Below are positions 1 to 6,977 of a stretch of 11,738 nt of DNA, in pieces. Source of the DNA: CBDVAK01 sp965371945 (GTDB taxonomy: Bacteria; Pseudomonadota; Gammaproteobacteria; Competibacterales; JAHEDQ01); the NCBI GenBank assembly GCA_965371945.1, contig CBDVAK010000090.1, forward strand, positions 1-11,738, read 5' to 3'. The notes below the pieces were generated by a model. It did not search any database. It worked only from the letters and a program-made list of their open reading frames with translations, and was not told the DNA's origin. Numbering within the stretch: position 1 is the first letter of the stretch; each line of letters opens with the position of its first letter. The position numbers and the translations under genes are program-made.

Positions 1-54
1 TCCACGCCAATGCACACACGCTCAAAACCGAAAACCGGCATGCCGCGGGTATAC

Positions 55-501
55 TTACTGATCGGGCTGAAGCTCATTGGCCGGCATCGTAGTGGGATGG
101 CGTTTGCGGTAGAAGTAGCGGCCCGTTTTTTGGAGCATCAGGTAGATAAATATCCACTGTATGGCGGCGACGATCAGGGTAGGGAGTATCACCGATATCA
201 GCGGTATACCCACCAGCACCATCACCACAGCCACCAGCAGGCTCTTGATGCCGATGAATCCCAGCGACAGCAGCCTGACCTCGAGAGCGCTGGGATAGCG
301 GTTCTCGCGCCGGGCGAAGTGCTGGGTTGCCAGCCAGGCCGCGAACAGGGTCAGAGCGGCGTCCAGGGAGAACGAGGGTGAGCGGGCGTCCATCGCGTAC
401 ATGATGCCGAGAGACGCCACTATCAGCGCCGGATAGACCAGTGTGAACAAGCCGAGGTAGGGCGACAGCCTGGCCGGCTCGGTTTCATAGTCGGTCGTCA
501 T
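55..501 (-). CDS. Small four-helix integral membrane protein, function unknown
   Basis: The 148-residue product reads as an inner-membrane protein. Four hydrophobic stretches are visible, at about residues 14-37, 46-66, 78-100 and 102-123. Between helices 2 and 3 there is a short basic loop (HFARRENRY), and the protein ends in a basic and polar tail (GRYFYRKRH). There is no signal peptide separate from the first helix and no catalytic motif that I recognise. The ATG at 499-501 is supported by AGGGA about seven bases upstream. It is transcribed in the same direction as the folD-folC-fadD operon but is separated from it by 300 bases holding a strong palindrome, so it is probably its own transcription unit. 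I cannot place it in a named family with confidence; similar small four-helix proteins are usually annotated as hypothetical. The gene call is fairly sure, the role unknown. Confidence 0.75.
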   Translation of the reverse strand: MTTDYETEPARLSPYLGLFTLVYPALIVASLGIMYAMDARSPSFSLDAALTLFAAWLATQHFARRENRYPSALEVRLLSLGFIGIKSLLVAVVMVLVGIPLISVILPTLIVAAIQWIFIYLMLQKTGRYFYRKRHPTTMPANELQPDQ

Positions 502-802
502 GAGCGCATCCCTGCACGGTAACGCCTCGTCCCTGAGGCTGGTGTCAGACTAACGGTGTGGGGGTATCACCGCAGCCTGTGTTTTGCCACGATTCGGGTA
601 GGAGACTTGCCACTTGGCGATTTCTGTCAAATGACATACCAGTCTGCTTGTCTTCCGGTCCGTCTTCGGCGTTGCGCCAGCAGTTACATAGCCGTGCTAT
701 GCGCCTGCTGGCGCGCCTTGAATACGAACCGGAATCCTGCGCATCCTGGTATGTCATTTTCCGGCAATCGCCTTAAACCTGCCACACACGGGCTTCAGTC
801 GC
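502..802. other. Intergenic region with no gene; contains repeat copy 1
   Basis: No credible coding sequence lies here. The short open frames that cross it read through both arms of a palindrome and have no family resemblance. More than half of the stretch (614-775) is the palindromic repeat described separately. The remaining bases, 502-613, would hold the promoter of the membrane-protein gene; I see no convincing promoter hexamers there. Confidence 0.7.
614..775. repeat. ~160 bp imperfect palindromic repeat, copy 1
   Basis: The whole element is one long imperfect inverted repeat centred on base 694 (CATAGC-CGT-GCTATG at 687-701). The arms include GCGCCAGCAG with CTGCTGGCGC, CCGG 655-658 with CCGG 729-732, and AAATGACATACCAG 629-642 with its exact complement at 746-759. 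The tips are GGCGAT and ATCGCC. The reverse complement of bases 9932-10094 aligns with it along its full length, so it belongs to a dispersed family. It encodes nothing plausible and has no transposase, which suggests a MITE- or REP-like element or a large structured RNA or terminator. It lies 28 bases beyond the stop codon of the folD-folC-fadD operon, where it could act as a terminator or protect the 3' end of the transcript. Confidence 0.85.
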
Positions 803-1084
803 TCAGGCGTGGCCGAACAATTCGTCCAGATAGCGTTGGATTTCATTCTCGAAATGGCCGCGCAATGGCGTCAGCAGCAAGCCCAGCCGGGCTGTGACCA
901 CGACCTGCTCCTCCTCTATCTCAAGCTGGCCGTTGATGCCGCTACGCTCGAAATAGAGGGTGTTTCCATCCCACTCATAGAGCAGGCTGAACTCCTCGTT
1001 GAGCTGGCGGGCGATTTCCTCGGCCGCCTCGCGTGCCTGGCCGTGGCTGAGGCGATGATTGCGGCGGATATCGATATATGCCAT
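803..1084 (-). CDS. Polyhydroxyalkanoic acid system family protein
   Basis: The 93-residue protein fits the small polyhydroxyalkanoate-system (PHA granule region) family. It starts with a short strand (MAYIDIRRNH) followed by an amphipathic helix (HGQAREAAEEIARQLNEEF) and alternating strands (LLYEWDGNTLYFERSGINGQLEIEEEQVVVTARLG). It closes with a segment typical of the family (LLLTPLRGHFENEIQRYLDELF). The length matches the family norm of about 90 residues. Members are found near PHA synthesis genes, and their biochemical role is not settled. The gene begins 21 bases after the fadD stop codon, so it is the last gene of the folD-folC-fadD operon. Its neighbourhood with an acyl-CoA ligase fits a link to acyl-CoA and storage-polymer metabolism, but no PHA synthase is visible in the window. 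Confidence 0.8.
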   Translation of the reverse strand: MAYIDIRRNHRLSHGQAREAAEEIARQLNEEFSLLYEWDGNTLYFERSGINGQLEIEEEQVVVTARLGLLLTPLRGHFENEIQRYLDELFGHA

Positions 1085-1105
1085 GGGGTTTTCGTCCTCG
1101 CCCTG

Positions 1106-2767
1106 CTACTCGTCCTTGAGGGCCCTTCTGAGTATCTTGCCGACGTTGGTCTTGGGTAGTTCGTCGCGGAACTCGACGTGCCTCGGCACTTTGTAGCCGG
1201 TCAATTGCTCGCGACAGTGCGCGATCAGCATGTCGCGAGTCAGATTGGGATCCTTGCGGACTACCACGATCTTTACCGCCTCTCCCGATTTTTCATCAGG
1301 TACACCGATACACGCAACTTCCAGGACTCCGGGGTGCTTGGCGACCACATCCTCGATCTCATTCGGGTAGACGTTGAATCCCGACACCAGCACCATGTCC
1401 TTCTTGCGGTCGACGATGAAACAATACCCGTGCTCGTCGATATAGCCCATGTCGCCGGTATGCAGCCAGCCCCCTTCGGTGATGGTGGCGGTCGTTTCAT
1501 CCGGGCGATTCCAGTAGCCTTGCATGACCTGTGGTCCGCGCACGTACAGTTCGCCAATCTCTCCGCGTTCGACCTCCTTGTTGTCTTCATCGAAAAACCC
1601 CACCTCCGTGGACGGGATTGGCAAGCCGATGCTGCCGTTGTAGTCATCGAGATCGATGGGATTGATGCACACGGCGGGTGAGGTTTCGGTGAGGCCGTAG
1701 GCTTCCAGCAGCGGTGCCCCGGTGAGTTTCTTCCAGCGTATGGCGACCGCTTCCTGGACGGCCATGCCACCGCCAAGAGTCAGTTTGACCGGAGAAAAAT
1801 CCAGTTCTTCGAAACCCGGGGTGTTGAGCAGCCCGTTGAACAGGGTATTGACCCCGGTCATTGCCGTGAACCGGTGCTTGCCCAGTTCCTTGACAAATGC
1901 GGGCATATCCCTGGGGTTGGTAATCAGAATATTCTCGCCACCAAATTTCATGAAAGTCAAGCAGTTGGCAGTCAGGCAGAAGATGTGGTAGAGGGGTAGG
2001 GCGGTAACCACCTTTTCTTCACCGAGTTTCAATCCGGTGCCGATCCAGGCAGCCGCCTGTTGCAGGTTGGCGACCAAATTGCCGTGGCTCAGAACCGCGC
2101 CCTTGGCGACTCCCGTGGTGCCCCCCGTGTATTGCAGAAAGGCGATGTCATCATGGTTGAGCGGCAGGTCCTCCAACGCTTGCGAGCGGCCTTGCGCCAA
2201 TGCTTCCTTGAAGCGCACCGTGCCGGGGATGTTCCATTGTGGAACCATCTTCTTCACATGCTTGACCACCAGATTGATGATCAGTGATTTGGGGAAGGGC
2301 AGCATGTCCCCGATCTGGGTGGTGATCACGGTTCGGATCGATGTCTTGCCGATCACCTTTTCCAGCGTGTCGGCAAAATTCTCGAGTATGACGATGGCCT
2401 CCGCGCCGGAGTCGCAGAGCTGGTGTTCCAACTCTCTGGGCGTGTACAGCGGATTGGTGTTGACCACCGTGATGCCGGCCCGCAAGGCTCCAAAGACCGC
2501 GATCGGGTACTGCAGCAGATTGGGCATCATGATGGCAATCCGGCTGCCCCTGTCCAGGCCGGCAACCTTCTGCAGATAGGCGCCGAACTCGGTGCTGAGC
2601 CGGTCGATTTCCGCATAGCTGAGCGTGGCGCCCATATTGCTGTAGGCCGGCTTGTCGCGGAAGCGCTCACAGGACTTCTCCAGGATATCCTTGAGCGACG
2701 AAAACTCCGACATATCGATTTCGGGGGGAACGCCTTGGGGGTATTGCTCAAGCCAGATCTTTTCCAC
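1106..2767 (-). CDS. fadD: Long-chain fatty acid--CoA ligase (AMP-forming)
   Basis: The enzyme activates long-chain fatty acids to acyl-CoA with ATP, through an acyl-adenylate, at the inner face of the membrane; this feeds beta-oxidation or lipid synthesis. Counting from the GTG start, the ANL-superfamily motifs are complete and in order: phosphate loop YTGGTTGVAKG 213-223, YGLTETSP 357-364, GWLHTGD 433-439, the hinge and fatty-acyl signature from DRKKDMVLVSGFNVYPNEIE (453-472), and the C-terminal catalytic lysine in NVGKILRR (K544). The length of 553 residues is close to E. coli FadD (561). I prefer the GTG at 2767 because it gives the canonical N-terminus MEKIWLEQYPQGVP and has GGAGG five bases upstream. 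An ATG at 2794, nine codons further up and two bases from the folC stop, with AGGA eight bases away, is a real alternative. It is third in the folD operon. Confidence 0.93.
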   Translation of the reverse strand: MEKIWLEQYPQGVPPEIDMSEFSSLKDILEKSCERFRDKPAYSNMGATLSYAEIDRLSTEFGAYLQKVAGLDRGSRIAIMMPNLLQYPIAVFGALRAGITVVNTNPLYTPRELEHQLCDSGAEAIVILENFADTLEKVIGKTSIRTVITTQIGDMLPFPKSLIINLVVKHVKKMVPQWNIPGTVRFKEALAQGRSQALEDLPLNHDDIAFLQYTGGTTGVAKGAVLSHGNLVANLQQAAAWIGTGLKLGEEKVVTALPLYHIFCLTANCLTFMKFGGENILITNPRDMPAFVKELGKHRFTAMTGVNTLFNGLLNTPGFEELDFSPVKLTLGGGMAVQEAVAIRWKKLTGAPLLEAYGLTETSPAVCINPIDLDDYNGSIGLPIPSTEVGFFDEDNKEVERGEIGELYVRGPQVMQGYWNRPDETTATITEGGWLHTGDMGYIDEHGYCFIVDRKKDMVLVSGFNVYPNEIEDVVAKHPGVLEVACIGVPDEKSGEAVKIVVVRKDPNLTRDMLIAHCREQLTGYKVPRHVEFRDELPKTNVGKILRRALKDE

Positions 2768-2772
2768 AGCAG

Positions 2773-2777
2773 CCTCC
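2773..2777 (-). promoter_or_regulatory. Shine-Dalgarno GGAGG that favours the GTG start of fadD
   Basis: On the minus strand GGAGG lies five bases before GTG at 2767, an ideal spacing. The rival site AGGA (2803-2806) serves the ATG at 2794 with eight bases of spacing. Family alignment of the N-terminus decides for the GTG, but both could be used. Confidence 0.5.
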
Positions 2778-2796
2778 AGTCTGATTGACAGCATTT

Positions 2797-4158
2797 CTAT
2801 TTTCCTGATTCTAGTATTGCACGGGCGGTCCCTGCCAGGTAGGTGGAGCCGCCGATACACAGGATATCCTCGGGCGCGAGCCCACGGCGGGCAGTGGCGA
2901 GCGCTTGGCGTGGGTCCTCTACGACTTGTACTGCCAGAGTCGGATGTTGAGCACGAATCGATGCCGCCAGTTGTTGCGGCGGCATGGATCGCTGCGGGTC
3001 GGCACGGGTTACGAACACGGCATCGGCCAGCACCAGCAACGGCGCCAGCAGGATGGCCGGCTGACGCTGGCCCGATAGCGACACCAGCAGATGGATCCGA
3101 CCCGGCAGCCAGCGTTGCAGGACTTCGGCGAGCGCACGACAGGAATCCGGCGTGTGGGCGGCGTCGACCAGCACTGCCGGTTGTTGCGCCAGCAACTCGA
3201 GGCGTCCTGGCAGCGACACCTCGGCAACGCCTCTGGCGATCGCGGCACCCGCCTGGCTGCGGTCCAGTAGACCGGATTCGAGCGCACAAGCGGCTGCCAG
3301 GGCAGTGTTGTGCGCCATGTGGATGCCGGGCACCGGCAAGCCGCGACAGCAGACCTGCAGGCCCCCTGGCAGAGACAGACTCAGGGTCTGCCGGAAGCTG
3401 GCGGTGTCTGTCGAGGTGACGTCGAATTCGTGGCCCAGGCGCAGCAGTGGTGCGGATTGCTTCATTGCCGAGTCCTGGATGAGGGTGGCCGCCGCGTTTG
3501 GCAGGCGGCCGATGATGACCACCACACCGGGTCGAATGATTCCGGCCTTCTCGGTTGCGATCTTGACCAGGTTATCACCCAGTTTGTCGGTATGTTCGAG
3601 CTCGATGCTGGTGATGCAGCACACCCGGGCATCGACGATGCGGGTGGCGTCGAGTCGGCCACCCAGCCCGGTTTCGACGATCGCGCAATCGAGATCCCGT
3701 GCCGCGAAGGCCAGCAGAGCCGCGGCAGTCAGGACATCGAAGAATCCGGGGGCTTGTTGAGGATCTTCCTGGTGCAGGCGTTGCACCGGCCCGCGCAGTC
3801 GCTCCATCAATGCGATGAATTCCGCGACCGACAGTTCCTGTCCGGCCACGCGGATTCGCTCGGTCCAGCGTTGTAAATGAGGTGATGTGTAGGTCCCGAC
3901 CCGGACTCCGCCGGCCCGCAGCATCGACTCCAGCAGCAGGGCCGTGGATCCCTTGCCCTTGGAGCCCGCGATGTGGATGCAGGGCAGCCCGCGCTGAGGG
4001 TTGCCTAGCTGTTCCAGCAGACGCCGGATCGCGGCTTGCGGATCGCCCTCGGCGCGGCTCTGGTAGGGACGCGGGTGCGTCCGTACCAGAGACAGCAGCA
4101 TGCGTTCGGCATCGGCCGAAGTCTCAATCCTGGCCAGGGTCGGGCACTTCGAGCGCAT
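2797..4158 (-). CDS. folC: FolC-like folylpolyglutamate synthase (Mur ligase superfamily)
   Basis: The product is predicted to add glutamates to folates with ATP, which retains the carrier in the cell and raises enzyme affinity; some family members also make dihydrofolate. Of 453 residues, the visible motifs are the P-loop GSKGKGST (65-72), YTSPHL (90-95), VETGLGGRLDATR (161-173), EHTDKLG (188-194), TEKAGI with the lysine expected to be carbamylated (K204), LPGRLE (316-321) and DAAHTPDS (332-339). Two motifs are unusual for a bacterial FolC, which normally has GTNGKGST and DGAHNP, so this may be a divergent paralogue. The start at 4158 overlaps the end of folD by 35 bases, indicating translational coupling; a later start near residue 20 is possible. 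Its place right after folD, and near a methyl-THF module, fits service to catabolic one-carbon flux rather than general folate synthesis (inference). Confidence 0.85.
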   Translation of the reverse strand: MRSKCPTLARIETSADAERMLLSLVRTHPRPYQSRAEGDPQAAIRRLLEQLGNPQRGLPCIHIAGSKGKGSTALLLESMLRAGGVRVGTYTSPHLQRWTERIRVAGQELSVAEFIALMERLRGPVQRLHQEDPQQAPGFFDVLTAAALLAFAARDLDCAIVETGLGGRLDATRIVDARVCCITSIELEHTDKLGDNLVKIATEKAGIIRPGVVVIIGRLPNAAATLIQDSAMKQSAPLLRLGHEFDVTSTDTASFRQTLSLSLPGGLQVCCRGLPVPGIHMAHNTALAAACALESGLLDRSQAGAAIARGVAEVSLPGRLELLAQQPAVLVDAAHTPDSCRALAEVLQRWLPGRIHLLVSLSGQRQPAILLAPLLVLADAVFVTRADPQRSMPPQQLAASIRAQHPTLAVQVVEDPRQALATARRGLAPEDILCIGGSTYLAGTARAILESGK

Positions 4159-5014
4159 GCTGGCGGCAGGCTGCCAGCATGGTGTTGAGCAGCAGGCAGG
4201 CGATGGTCATCGGTCCCACTCCGCCGGGTACCGGGGTGATGGCGCCGGCCACTTCGCTGGCGGAATCGAAATCGACATCGCCCGCCAGGCGGGTCTTGCC
4301 ATCCGCGCCAGCGACCCGGTTGATGCCCACGTCTATGATCGTGGCGCCAGGCTTGATCCAGTCGCCGCGGATCATCCCCGGCCGACCGACCGCGGCAATC
4401 AGTATATCCGCACGGCGGCACACGCCCGGCAGGTCGCGGGTTTTCGAGTGCGTGATGGTGACGGTACAGCTTTCCCTCAGCAACAACGCGGCCACCGGTT
4501 TGCCGACTATGTTGGAGCGTCCTACCACGACGGCGTCCATACCGCTGAGATCGGCGTGCTGCTCCTTGAGCATCAGCAGGCAGCCCAGCGGGGTGCACGG
4601 CACCATTCCCTGCGCGCCGACATGCAGATAGCCGACGTTGACCGGATGAAAGCCATCGACGTCCTTGGCTGGATCGATGGCTATCAGCACGGCTTCCGAG
4701 TCGATGTGCGGGGGCAACGGCAGCTGCACCAAGATGCCGTGGACCGCGGGGTCGGCATTGAGCGTCGAGATGATCTTCAGCAAGGAGCGTTGATCGAGTG
4801 TGTCGGGGTGGCGGTGTTGCCACGAGTTCATGCCGGCGCGGGTGGCCTGGCGCCCTTTATTGCGCACATAGACCTGACTGGCAGGATCCTCGCCCAGCAG
4901 CACCACGGCGAGTCCCGGGGTGATGTCGTGTTGTGCGCGAAGCTGTGCCACCTGGCGTCCCACCCGGTCAGTGAGTCTGGCAGCGAGCGCCTTGCCGTCG
5001 ATGATTGTCCCCAT
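4124..5014 (-). CDS. folD: Bifunctional methylene-THF dehydrogenase / methenyl-THF cyclohydrolase
   Basis: FolD interconverts 5,10-methylene-THF, 5,10-methenyl-THF and 10-formyl-THF in the cytosol, using NADP+ in most bacteria. The 296-residue product has the family length and signatures: the active-site YVRNK (Y49, K53), ILVQLPLP with Q97, KDVDGFHP (117-124), PCTPLG (139-144), the nucleotide-binding stretch VVGRSNIVGKP (163-173), THSKT, and the C-terminal PVPGGVGPMT (261-270). The segment just after YVRNK (GRQATRAGMNSW) departs from the usual KACEEVGI type. The ATG at 5014 is chosen because GGAGG lies five bases upstream and the protein then starts MGTIIDGKALA as FolD does; the open frame continues far upstream without coding character. 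It is the first gene of the operon and is transcribed away from the corrinoid protein gene. In context it would oxidise methylene-THF made from methyl-THF by MetF. Confidence 0.95.
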   Translation of the reverse strand: MGTIIDGKALAARLTDRVGRQVAQLRAQHDITPGLAVVLLGEDPASQVYVRNKGRQATRAGMNSWQHRHPDTLDQRSLLKIISTLNADPAVHGILVQLPLPPHIDSEAVLIAIDPAKDVDGFHPVNVGYLHVGAQGMVPCTPLGCLLMLKEQHADLSGMDAVVVGRSNIVGKPVAALLLRESCTVTITHSKTRDLPGVCRRADILIAAVGRPGMIRGDWIKPGATIIDVGINRVAGADGKTRLAGDVDFDSASEVAGAITPVPGGVGPMTIACLLLNTMLAACRQHALEVPDPGQD

Positions 5015-5236
5015 TGGTTCCTCCCTCTTTGTTCGTGAGTCTGGTGTCTGGATGATAGACGATGCGCAGCCGTGGGTATAAATGGCATCGGATATCTGCC
5101 GATATGGCAGGGGGTTATCCAGTTGTCGCTCTGCGGCAATCCGGTGTCGTGCGGCAGACAGTTCGGGTACGCCGGCGTGCTTAGTTTGTGCGTATCGGCC
5201 GCCCGTCTGGACTGCCGTCATTTTCTGGAGCGGGAA
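5015..5236. promoter_or_regulatory. Divergent intergenic control region between folD and the corrinoid gene
   Basis: These 222 bases separate two divergent operons and must carry both promoters. Two dyads stand out. One is ATATC-TGCC-GATAT at 5092-5105. The other is the interrupted inverted repeat TCTGCGGCA / TGCGGCAGA at 5130-5158, which pairs five plus three bases around one mismatch with an 11-base loop. Either could be an operator for a regulator that senses the methylated substrate. Possible -10 elements for folD on the minus strand are TTATAC (around 5079) and TATCAT (around 5055), without good -35 partners. I see no cobalamin, THF or SAM riboswitch signature. Confidence 0.4.
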
Positions 5237-5944
5237 ATGAGCGAACAGGACCAGTACGACGACGAGGAAGAGATCGATCTTTCGGCATTGCCGGACGATG
5301 AACTGGTCGAGCAGATGCACGACGATCTCTACAGCGGGTTGCGCGAGGAGGTTATCGAGGGGACCGAGATCCTGTTGCAAAGGGGCTGGGCGCCGGACAA
5401 GGTGTTGGCGGGTGCTCTGGTGGAGGGCATGCGGGTCGTCGGCATCGATTTTCGCGATGGCATCCTGTTCGTACCGGAAGTACTGCTGGCTGCAAACTCC
5501 ATGAAGGGCGGCATGTCGATTTTGAGACCGTTGCTGGCCGAGACCGGTGCCGAATCGGTTGGTAAGGTGGTGATTGGTACGGTCAAGGGGGATATCCACG
5601 ACATCGGCAAGAATCTTGTCGGCATGATGCTCGAAGGCGCCGGTTTCGAGGTTATCGATCTGGGTATCAACAATCCGGTGGAAAAATATCTGCAGGCACT
5701 GGAAGAGCACCAACCCGACATCCTCGGGATGTCCGCGCTGCTCACCACCACCATGCCCTATATGAAAGTGGTGATCGACACGCTGGTCGAAAAGGGTTTG
5801 CGCGGTGATTACATCGTGCTGGTCGGGGGCGCGCCGCTCAACGAGGAGTTCAGCAAGGCGATCGGTGCCGATGCCTACTGTCGCGATGCCGCGGTCGCGG
5901 TGGAAACCGCCAAGGAACTGATTGCCCGTCGGCGGGCAGCTTAG
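5237..5944 (+). CDS. Corrinoid (B12-binding) methyl-carrier protein
   Basis: This cytosolic protein carries a methyl group on cobalt between a substrate methyltransferase and the THF methyltransferase. In its 235 residues a helical cap domain (about 20-105, ending near GILFVPEVLLAANSMKGG) precedes a Rossmann-like B12 domain (about 109-230). The base-off/His-on signature GDIHDIGKNLV gives H121 as lower cobalt ligand, with D119 and G124. SALLT (166-170) and LVGGAP (195-200) complete the cobalamin pocket. The first 30 residues are very acidic (MSEQDQYDDEEEIDLSALPDDE), an extension beyond the usual cap domain. The ATG at 5237 has CTGGAG six bases upstream; an upstream extension of the frame is rejected because it adds non-family sequence. 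The family is shared by MtgC/MttC/MtbC-type carriers, and sequence alone does not show the donor. It heads the plus-strand operon. Confidence 0.92.
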   Translation: MSEQDQYDDEEEIDLSALPDDELVEQMHDDLYSGLREEVIEGTEILLQRGWAPDKVLAGALVEGMRVVGIDFRDGILFVPEVLLAANSMKGGMSILRPLLAETGAESVGKVVIGTVKGDIHDIGKNLVGMMLEGAGFEVIDLGINNPVEKYLQALEEHQPDILGMSALLTTTMPYMKVVIDTLVEKGLRGDYIVLVGGAPLNEEFSKAIGADAYCRDAAVAVETAKELIARRRAA

Positions 5945-5960
5945 CTGGACCGGGGTCGAG

Positions 5961-6581
5961 ATGAACGGCCCGGACCGCATCCTGGTGATTGCTTGTGGCG
6001 CTTTGGCCAGGGAGATCGTGGCACTAAAGCGGCTCAACGGTTGGGACCACCTCGCGGTGCGGTGTCTACCCGCCGAACTGCACAACAGACCCGAACGGAT
6101 CACGGCAGCAGTGCGCGATCAGATCCATAGCAATCGTAGTCGTTACGATCACCTGCTGGTGGCCTACGGTGACTGTGGTACCGGCGGTGAACTCGACCGG
6201 ATGCTGGAGAGCGAAGGCGTGGCGCGCATACCGGGCGCGCATTGTTACGAGTTCTTCGCCGGCGGCCCGCAGTTCGCCGAGCTGGCAGCGGAGGAGCCGG
6301 GCACCTTTTATCTGACTGATTTTCTGGCCCGCCATTTTGATCGACTGGTATGGGCGGGGCTGGGTCTGGATCGCCACCCGGAGCTGCTCGACAGTTATTT
6401 CGGTAACTATAGCCGGCTGCTCTACCTGTCTCAGCGCCATGACCCCAGGCTGCTGGACATGGCCAGGCGCGCGGCCGGGCGTCTGCAGCTGGCGTTCGTG
6501 CACCGCGACAGCGGCTATGGGGATCTGCACGACTCGCTACGCTCCATCGCGGTGCGTGCCATTGCGATCGGGGCTGCCTGA
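5961..6581 (+). CDS. DUF1638 domain-containing protein
   Basis: The 206-residue protein matches the DUF1638 family, whose members commonly sit beside corrinoid protein and MttB-type methyltransferase genes; no biochemical role is established to my knowledge. Potential metal or redox ligands lie in short conserved-looking blocks: ACGALAREI (C12), CLPAELHN (C35, H41), AYGDCGTGG (D71, C72), IPGAHCYEFF (H94, C95), TFYLTDFLARHFD (H125) and GLGLDRHPEL (H139). The C-terminal part ends with GYGDLHDSL. There is no signal peptide or membrane helix, so it should be cytosolic. The ATG at 5961 begins 16 bases after the corrinoid protein stop codon, and the protein ends one base before the next gene. The arrangement indicates co-translation and a job in methyl transfer, corrinoid maintenance or metal handling (inference). 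Confidence 0.88.
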   Translation: MNGPDRILVIACGALAREIVALKRLNGWDHLAVRCLPAELHNRPERITAAVRDQIHSNRSRYDHLLVAYGDCGTGGELDRMLESEGVARIPGAHCYEFFAGGPQFAELAAEEPGTFYLTDFLARHFDRLVWAGLGLDRHPELLDSYFGNYSRLLYLSQRHDPRLLDMARRAAGRLQLAFVHRDSGYGDLHDSLRSIAVRAIAIGAA

Positions 6582-6582
6582 A

Positions 6583-6885
6583 ATGGCCAGCCTTACTGTC
6601 ATCAGCTGGCGTGACATCCCTGCCCAGGTGGTTGCCAAACGCGGCCGCAAGAGCGCCAAGGTCCAGCTTTCAAAGCGTTTTCAGGAAGCTATTGACCGGG
6701 CCGCCATGCGCGCCGGCAAGGGTAGCAGCGATCTTTATCTGGAAGACTGGAAGCGCAGTGCGCCGCGCGCGTGTGCTGATGATATCGATGGCGAGGCGGA
6801 TGCCGAGGCCAGACGTATCGAGGCGGCCTGGAGCAATGCCGACCTCGAGCGGGTGATCAAAGCCGGGGGGCTTGCCGGGTCCTGA
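6583..6885 (+). CDS. Small 'virulence factor' family protein in the corrinoid operon
   Basis: The 100-residue product resembles the small family annotated as 'virulence factor' (Pfam Virulence_fact, from memory). Its N-terminal block reads SLTVISWRDIPAQVVAKRGR, followed by KSAKVQLSKRFQEAIDRAAMRAG and SDLYLEDWKR. After a short acidic linker (ADDIDGEADAEA) comes a helix (RRIEAAWSNADLERVIKAGG). The first half is basic and the second acidic. There is no secretion signal, so the name probably does not describe its role here. It starts at ATG 6583, one base after the DUF1638 stop codon. I know this pair as recurring partners in proteobacterial corrinoid methyltransferase clusters, which argues for an accessory role in methyl transfer. 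No catalytic residues are evident; an adaptor or assembly factor is a guess. Confidence 0.82.
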   Translation: MASLTVISWRDIPAQVVAKRGRKSAKVQLSKRFQEAIDRAAMRAGKGSSDLYLEDWKRSAPRACADDIDGEADAEARRIEAAWSNADLERVIKAGGLAGS

Positions 6886-6933
6886 TTGCTTGGAGTGTGG
6901 GGCCGGCCCGCAGTCGTTGCGCCCGCAGCTCCG

Positions 6934-6977
6934 GGATTTCTTCTGTCAGATTAAGGCGTTTTTCGCCAATCGCCTAA
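6934..6977. repeat. Remnant or internally deleted copy of the palindromic repeat
   Basis: Bases 6961-6977 (TTTCGCCAATCGCCTAA) match the terminal end of repeat copy 2. The preceding GATTTCTTCTGTCAG resembles the other tip (GATTTCTGTCA). TTAAGGCG (6951-6958) can pair with CGCCTAA (6971-6977) as a small hairpin. This is what would remain if the inner palindrome were lost and the tips kept. It lies in the 105-base gap between the 'virulence factor' gene and the methyltransferase gene. Confidence 0.55.

Noticed and set aside
1..42. Possible start of another minus-strand gene (MPVFGFERVC...) running off the left edge, 12 bases after the membrane-protein stop codon
   Set aside because: Only about 13 codons are visible, there is no Shine-Dalgarno, and nothing in the peptide is recognisable. 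It could be real but cannot be supported.
545..897. Short open frames over repeat copy 1
   Set aside because: They translate a palindrome, appear on both strands and show no protein family features.
2768..3289. Long upstream extension of the fadD reading frame
   Set aside because: It runs through folC in another frame and reads as an Arg/Pro/Ala-rich shadow; the family N-terminus and the GGAGG site place the start at 2767 (or 2794).
5015..5236. Cobalamin or THF riboswitch upstream of the corrinoid operon or folD
   Set aside because: No B12-box or THF-riboswitch core sequence is visible on either strand.
5015..6103. Upstream extension of the folD frame across the control region and the antisense of the corrinoid gene
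   Set aside because: FolD homology begins exactly at MGTIIDGKALA with a strong Shine-Dalgarno; the extension lies antisense to well-supported genes.
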